Assembly: GCA_035702985.1 (NCBI GenBank) | Contig: DASSZD010000035.1 | Coordinates: 1-39,670, forward strand | DNA: 39,670 nucleotides | Source: JAKAXG01 sp035702985 | GTDB taxonomy: Bacteria > Actinomycetota > Acidimicrobiia > Acidimicrobiales > Palsa-688 | Direction: 5' to 3' | Shown here: piece by piece, positions 38,186-39,670 of the stretch | How positions within the stretch are numbered: the first letter of the stretch is position 1 | Layout of the letters: every line of letters begins with the position of its first letter | Notes under the pieces: generated by a model | What the model was told of the DNA's origin: nothing | Databases searched by the model: none | What the model saw: only the letters and a program-made list of their open reading frames with translations | Position numbers and translations under genes: made by a program

Positions 38186-38485
38186 TCAGCCGGTGGCGTA
38201 ACGCTCCAGCCCCGCCGCCTGGATCTCCTCAGGGGGAATGGCGATGCGGTAGTGCACGGCCGCATTGAAGGTGAGCATCAGCGGCTCGGTGATATGGGGC
38301 ACTTGTGACCCGTCCGTCAGATCGACGATCAAGAGGGCCCCCCGGCCGACCCCGTGGTCGGTCATGTAGACCGCCTCGGCCTTGACCGCGCCCAGGGCCT
38401 CTTCGAGCTTCTTCCCGGCGGTGCCGTTCCGGACGTAGGTATTGAACGGTTCGGTGGGGAAGCTGGCTTCCACGATGAACTTCAT
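38186..38485 (-). CDS. Small conserved hypothetical protein (DUF3303-like)
   Basis: A 99-residue protein, MKFIVEASFPTEPFNTYVRN onward, with an alternating strand/helix pattern (AEAVYMTDHGVGRGALLIVDL, MLTFNAAVHYRIAIPPEEI). It looks like the small ferredoxin-like-fold proteins often left as hypothetical or DUF3303-related. The ATG at 38485 has GGGAGG 5 bp upstream, which decides the start over the longer frame. It precedes the GAF-PP2C gene. The function is unknown. Confidence 0.78.
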   Translation of the reverse strand: MKFIVEASFPTEPFNTYVRNGTAGKKLEEALGAVKAEAVYMTDHGVGRGALLIVDLTDGSQVPHITEPLMLTFNAAVHYRIAIPPEEIQAAGLERYATG

Positions 38486-38903
38486 GTTCCCTCCCTGCTC
38501 CTCCGGGGGCATGTGGAGAAGGCGCAGCGAATCTAGGCCTCGCCGTTCCCGTCATGGTCACTGTCGATACCATCGGCCACCATGGCGGTGGTTCCCGTTG
38601 ACCTCGCGCTGCGCCGGAACCTTCAGATCTGGAACCCGCTTCTCACGGACGCTCACACGCCCGGTGCTCATGCTTGCGTCGACCCTTGGGTAGCGGCTCG
38701 ATCTCAGCGACCGGGAGATCTTCGAGGCGACGTTCCTCGTAGCGTGGCGGCTGGCCTTCACCACTGGGGCTGGAAGCGACGAGGGGAGGAGACAGCCGGC
38801 GAGGAGCAGGCGGTCGCCGGCCGATGACGATCGACCCTACTGGAGCACCTGTGCCGGACCGAGACTGTCCAGACCGTACGTTCCTCGAGAGAGGCCGTCC
38901 GCC
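38486..38903. other. 418-bp region without a convincing gene
   Basis: Short open frames exist on both strands (for example 38582-38827 plus and 38558-38764 minus), but none has a good ribosome site or a recognisable family. One plus-strand frame after a stop near 38687 reads DREIFEATFLVAWR, faintly like ECF sigma-factor region 2, so a gene remnant is possible. The promoters of the divergent genes at 38485 and 38904 should lie here. GAGAGAGG before 38904 is the ribosome site of the next gene. Confidence 0.5.
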
Positions 38904-39356
38904 ATGTCAACGACCCACAAGGACCCAGGGTCCCCGCCGACCCGGCAACCGCCTTTCGGTCCGGCGCGGCACGCGGTGTTCTGGGTCGTCGTGGCGGCGG
39001 CCGGGGTGGTTATCGTCCTGAGCGCGATCGAGACTTTCACCGCCGATCCGAGTCAAGGGGAAGGGTGGATCGGCGGCCCGATCGAGGCGGTCTTCGCCGG
39101 GGGCCCGCTGATCCTCATCGCTGTCGGCCTGCGTTCCGACCTGAAGCGGACTGCCGTCAGAACGGCGGTGGCGGCGCTCCTGCTGGCCTGCGTAGTTGGG
39201 TTCATCCTCGTGATGCAGGTGCTCGACCCGAACGAGAACAACCTGGACCGGGCCGCTCAGGCGGCCGCAGCCCTGGTGTACCTGGCGGCGTTCGCGGTCG
39301 AGGTGCCGGCGTTCGGCAGCGGCTGGCCGTCGGACGATCGCCCGCCGGCCAGGTAG
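38904..39356 (+). CDS. Small membrane protein, four predicted helices
   Basis: A 150-residue protein that I do not recognise. Four hydrophobic segments are visible: HAVFWVVVAAAGVVIVLSAI (about 23-43), IEAVFAGGPLILIAVGLR (about 58-76), TAVAALLLACVVGFILVMQV (about 87-106) and AAQAAAALVYLAAFAVEVPA (about 116-136). The N-terminus is polar and probably cytoplasmic. The ATG is preceded by GAGAGAGG. It resembles actinobacterial membrane proteins of unknown function. Confidence 0.75.
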   Translation: MSTTHKDPGSPPTRQPPFGPARHAVFWVVVAAAGVVIVLSAIETFTADPSQGEGWIGGPIEAVFAGGPLILIAVGLRSDLKRTAVRTAVAALLLACVVGFILVMQVLDPNENNLDRAAQAAAALVYLAAFAVEVPAFGSGWPSDDRPPAR

Positions 39357-39390
39357 GCGCGCCACCAGGGGTCCGGAACCGCCTTCTTTG

Positions 39391-39413
39391 GAGCCCTTGG
39401 GCCCTGATGCCGG
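39391..39413 (+). promoter_or_regulatory. DosR-like box F, upstream of the last hydrolase gene
   Basis: The plus strand contains CCCTTGGGCCCTGATGCCGG (39394-39413), 112 bp before the TTG start at 39526 and in the same orientation relative to its gene as boxes A-C. Over 15 core positions it matches box A (ACCTTGGCCCCTGAT) at 13 and box B (ACCTTGGGCCCTGGT) at 13. Confidence 0.5.
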
Positions 39414-39525
39414 CTGTATCAGGGTGGTGGGGACGACGCCACCAGCCCGGCGGCGGTGATGGAGATAGCGTCCGACCCGACCCACCGGTTCCTCGCACCC
39501 GACCGTCCGCAGATGGAGGCCATCC

Positions 39526-39670
39526 TTGCCTGACCCGACACCGACGCGTGCCGTCTTCGTGCACGGGAACCCGGAGACATCAGCCATCTGGGGACCGCTT
39601 CTGGCCGAGCTGCGTCACCCCGACGCCGTGACGCTCTCCCCGCCGGGCTTCGGGGCTCCTGCGCCCGACG
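39526..39670 (+). CDS. Alpha/beta-hydrolase, 3'-truncated by the window end
   Basis: The open frame from a TTG start runs off the end of the window. Its visible 48 residues contain AVFVHGNPETSAIWGPLLAE followed by LSPPGFGAPAPD, the first strand, the HGNPE oxyanion motif and the PPGFG turn of epoxide-hydrolase-like alpha/beta-hydrolases. GGAGG lies 6 bp before the TTG, which supports this start. The nucleophile and the rest are outside the window. Box F lies upstream. Confidence 0.72.
   Translation, partial: MPDPTPTRAVFVHGNPETSAIWGPLLAELRHPDAVTLSPPGFGAPAPD

Noticed and set aside
38582..38827. 81-codon plus-strand frame as a gene
   Set aside because: No ribosome site, no family, and low-complexity Arg/Gly content.

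Overview
The window is very G+C-rich DNA with dense, mostly overlapping genes, GTG and TTG starts, actinobacterial protein families (poly-HAMP hybrid kinase, PP2C regulators, bimodular acyl-CoA dehydrogenase, Baeyer-Villiger-type monooxygenase, OtsA) and a complete V-type ATPase. It most resembles a deep-branching actinobacterium such as an Acidimicrobiia-type lineage. The lineage is inferred from gene content and composition only; no rRNA or tRNA gene is present.

Layout. (1) 1-1385, plus strand: the C-terminal part of a phosphoribosyltransferase/dienelactone-hydrolase fusion, then an adenosine-specific kinase. (2) 15554 down to 1420, minus strand: a long chain of overlapping genes, V-ATPase G/H-C-I-K-F-E-A-B-D, a GNAT protein, AMP-forming acetyl-CoA synthetase, 2-oxoacid dehydrogenase E1alpha, E1beta and E2, and finally an acyl carrier protein. 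(3) 15675-18895, plus strand and divergent from the ATPase: a small unknown protein, nicotinate phosphoribosyltransferase and trehalose-6-phosphate synthase. (4) 26516 down to 18977, minus strand: a 1257-residue soluble hybrid histidine kinase, CheR, CheB, a REC-GAF-PP2C phosphatase, then a small DUF1508-like protein with a histone-H1-like tail. (5) 26675-33508: an accessory catabolic block, with enoyl-CoA hydratase, TetR and SDR divergent from a monooxygenase and a nitroreductase, with paired TetR-type operators between them, and a convergent double acyl-CoA dehydrogenase. (6) 33696-39670: stress and envelope genes (lipoprotein hydrolase, AhpD-like protein, SRPBCC protein, GAF-PP2C phosphatase, small unknowns, membrane protein) and the start of another alpha/beta-hydrolase.

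The most interesting pattern is a shared DNA element of about 19 bp, roughly (A/G)CCTTTGGSCCCTGATCGG. It lies upstream, in the same orientation, of the acs-PDH genes, the V-ATPase operon, the NAPRTase operon and the terminal hydrolase, with weaker forms before otsA and the H1-like gene. It resembles the DosR/DevR dormancy box of mycobacteria (GGGACTTNNGNCCC). In M. tuberculosis the PRTase/hydrolase fusion (Rv0571c) and the NAPRTase pncB2 (Rv0573c) are DosR-regulon genes. I infer that the first 20 kb is a hypoxia or energy-limitation regulon joining NAD salvage, purine salvage, trehalose synthesis, acetyl-CoA supply and V-type ion pumping or ATP synthesis. The adjacent kinase/CheR/CheB/PP2C cluster may be a stress-signalling module of the same type of response, but no direct link is visible.
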